DNA of 9,589 bases from Vibrio tasmaniensis 1F-187 (GTDB lineage Bacteria; Pseudomonadota; Gammaproteobacteria; Enterobacterales; Vibrionaceae), in NCBI RefSeq assembly GCF_000272405.2, contig NZ_AJZM02000250.1, positions 1-9,589 of the forward strand, given 5' to 3'. This document shows positions 9,058-9,589 of the stretch, piece by piece (the first letter of the stretch is position 1; the number at the start of each line of letters is the position of its first letter). The notes under the pieces are model-generated. The model was given only the letters and a program-made list of their open reading frames with translations. It had not been told where the DNA came from and searched no databases. The translations under genes and the position numbers were made by a program.

Positions 9058-9071
9058 AAGAGCTGTTAGGT
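9054..9071 (+). other. attI: Integron attI core recombination site
   Basis: GTTAGGT (9065-9071) fits the integrase R-box consensus GTTRRRY; crossover would fall between G9065 and T9066. Four bases to the left, GTCTAAG (9054-9060) fits the inverted L-box consensus RYYYAAC at 6 of 7 positions. The site lies 211 bases from the intI start, and the cassette gene begins 18 bases past the R box. The matching attC half-site downstream of the cassette gene confirms the boundary. Confidence 0.8.
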
Positions 9072-9088
9072 TTTCGAGGATAGAGTAA

Positions 9089-9553
9089 ATGTTTGGTATT
9101 TTTAAAAAGAAAGAGAAGAAAGAAGCTGATTGGATATTGTTAAATTCAGATAATAGTAAATTTAACTTTTCAGGTGTTTGTAAAGCTTATTACAAAGGTA
9201 ATCATGTAATTGATTTAGCACAATATGAAAAACAAGGTCAAACATTCTTTATTAAACATTTTGCATCAGTGCTAGATGAACAACTAGAGGTAAAATATAA
9301 AGGCATGGGAGAGCCTTTCTTAAGATGTTTAGCGCAAGAAGTGGCTCTTAAATATCCTGATGTAACTGAGATAGAGATTGAACTACATAGCACTATAACT
9401 CAGGTAAAAGAATGTCCGGAGCGGTTGGAGAAAGTAAAAAACGCAAGAGAAAACTTGCTTAAGAAAATAGGTATCGACAACGTAGTGGTGAACCCAGTTC
9501 CAGAGCATAAGTGCTTTGAGGTTAAAGGTACTTGGATCCGCAACGATTGGTAG
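9089..9553 (+). CDS. Cassette-borne hypothetical protein, 154 aa
   Basis: This is the first gene of the integron array. I recognise no family. The product is soluble and lysine- and glutamate-rich. It starts with MFGIFKKKEKKE, a charged N-terminal tail. There follows a beta-rich section (about 14-55) and a helical section with the motif GMGEPFLRCLAQEVALKYPDVTEIEIEL (about 72-99). A charged helix (about 107-127) leads to a final segment, VVVNPVPEHKCFEVKGTWIRNDW. There is no signal peptide or membrane helix. GAGGA lies 8 bases before the ATG. The gene is visibly more AT-rich than nrd or intI, as is common for acquired cassettes. It fills the space between attI and attC as a normal cassette gene does. 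Candidate roles such as defence or toxin-antitoxin are unsupported by any motif I can see. Confidence 0.85.
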   Translation: MFGIFKKKEKKEADWILLNSDNSKFNFSGVCKAYYKGNHVIDLAQYEKQGQTFFIKHFASVLDEQLEVKYKGMGEPFLRCLAQEVALKYPDVTEIEIELHSTITQVKECPERLEKVKNARENLLKKIGIDNVVVNPVPEHKCFEVKGTWIRNDW

Positions 9554-9563
9554 ATTTATAGAA

Positions 9564-9589
9564 ACCTAACTAATAAGGATTAAGGTGTT
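9564..9589 (+). other. attC: Start of attC site, cut by window end
   Basis: ACCTAAC (9564-9570) fits the R'' box RYYYAAC and complements GTTAGGT at attI. It lies 11 bases after the cassette gene's stop. The following TAATAAGGATTAAG would hold the L'' box. Length and family (VCR-like or other) cannot be judged because the rest is outside the window. Confidence 0.7.

Larger units (their letters stand above)
9066..9589 (+). mobile_element. First integron gene cassette, right end beyond window
   Basis: The cassette starts at TTAGGT just after the crossover point and contains one gene in the usual orientation plus the start of its attC. TTAGGT is the exact complement of ACCTAA in the R'' box ACCTAAC at 9564-9570, which is expected because a cassette's first six bases derive from its own attC R' box. 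The final crossover point lies outside the window. Confidence 0.8.

Noticed and set aside
8995..9071. An attC-like site (GGTTAAC, palindrome, GTTAGGT) marking an empty cassette
   Set aside because: GGTTAAC breaks the RYYYAAC rule at one base and does not complement the TTAGTT that would open such a cassette; spacers beside the palindrome are unequal (14 and 7 bases). Kept only as an alternative in the findings.

Overview
The window looks like chromosomal DNA of a Vibrio or a close relative (Vibrionaceae). Pointers are a VchIntIA-type chromosomal integron integrase running away from a first gene cassette, moderate-to-low GC, and a TIGR03643/DUF2805 protein and a DUF3465 protein of types I associate with marine gammaproteobacteria. 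I cannot name the species from sequence alone.

Left third (1-3725, + strand): a tight nrdH-nrdI-nrdE-nrdF operon encoding a complete class Ib ribonucleotide reductase system. It comprises the glutaredoxin-like reductant (5' end cut by the window), the flavodoxin-like cofactor activator, the catalytic alpha subunit and the radical-bearing beta subunit. All catalytic and metal-ligand residues that I could place by family alignment are present. A hairpin closes the operon.

Middle (3726-6300): short and mostly independent genes. They are a single-domain BLUF blue-light receptor (-), an unrecognised 63-residue protein (-), a roughly 500-base intergenic stretch with small repeats and one terminator-like hairpin, a TIGR03643/DUF2805 protein (+), a secreted DUF3465 protein (+) and an unrecognised 96-residue acidic protein (+). 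Coexistence of the BLUF and DUF2805 genes hints at a light-responsive neighbourhood, but this is inference.

Right third (6300-9589): a cytochrome P450 (-) with no redox partner beside it, then the integron platform. The platform has the integrase gene (-), a LexA-like box just upstream of its start, an attI region and the first cassette. The cassette boundary is well supported: the TTAGGT that begins the cassette is the exact complement of the ACCTAA in the R'' box (ACCTAAC) found just after the cassette gene, as expected if both derive from one attC site. The attC runs off the window. The attI region holds an unusual 42-base near-perfect palindrome ending at the presumed integrase L box, and a second copy of the attI core motif 95 bases upstream. 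The cassette gene (154 aa, AT-rich) matches nothing I recognise.
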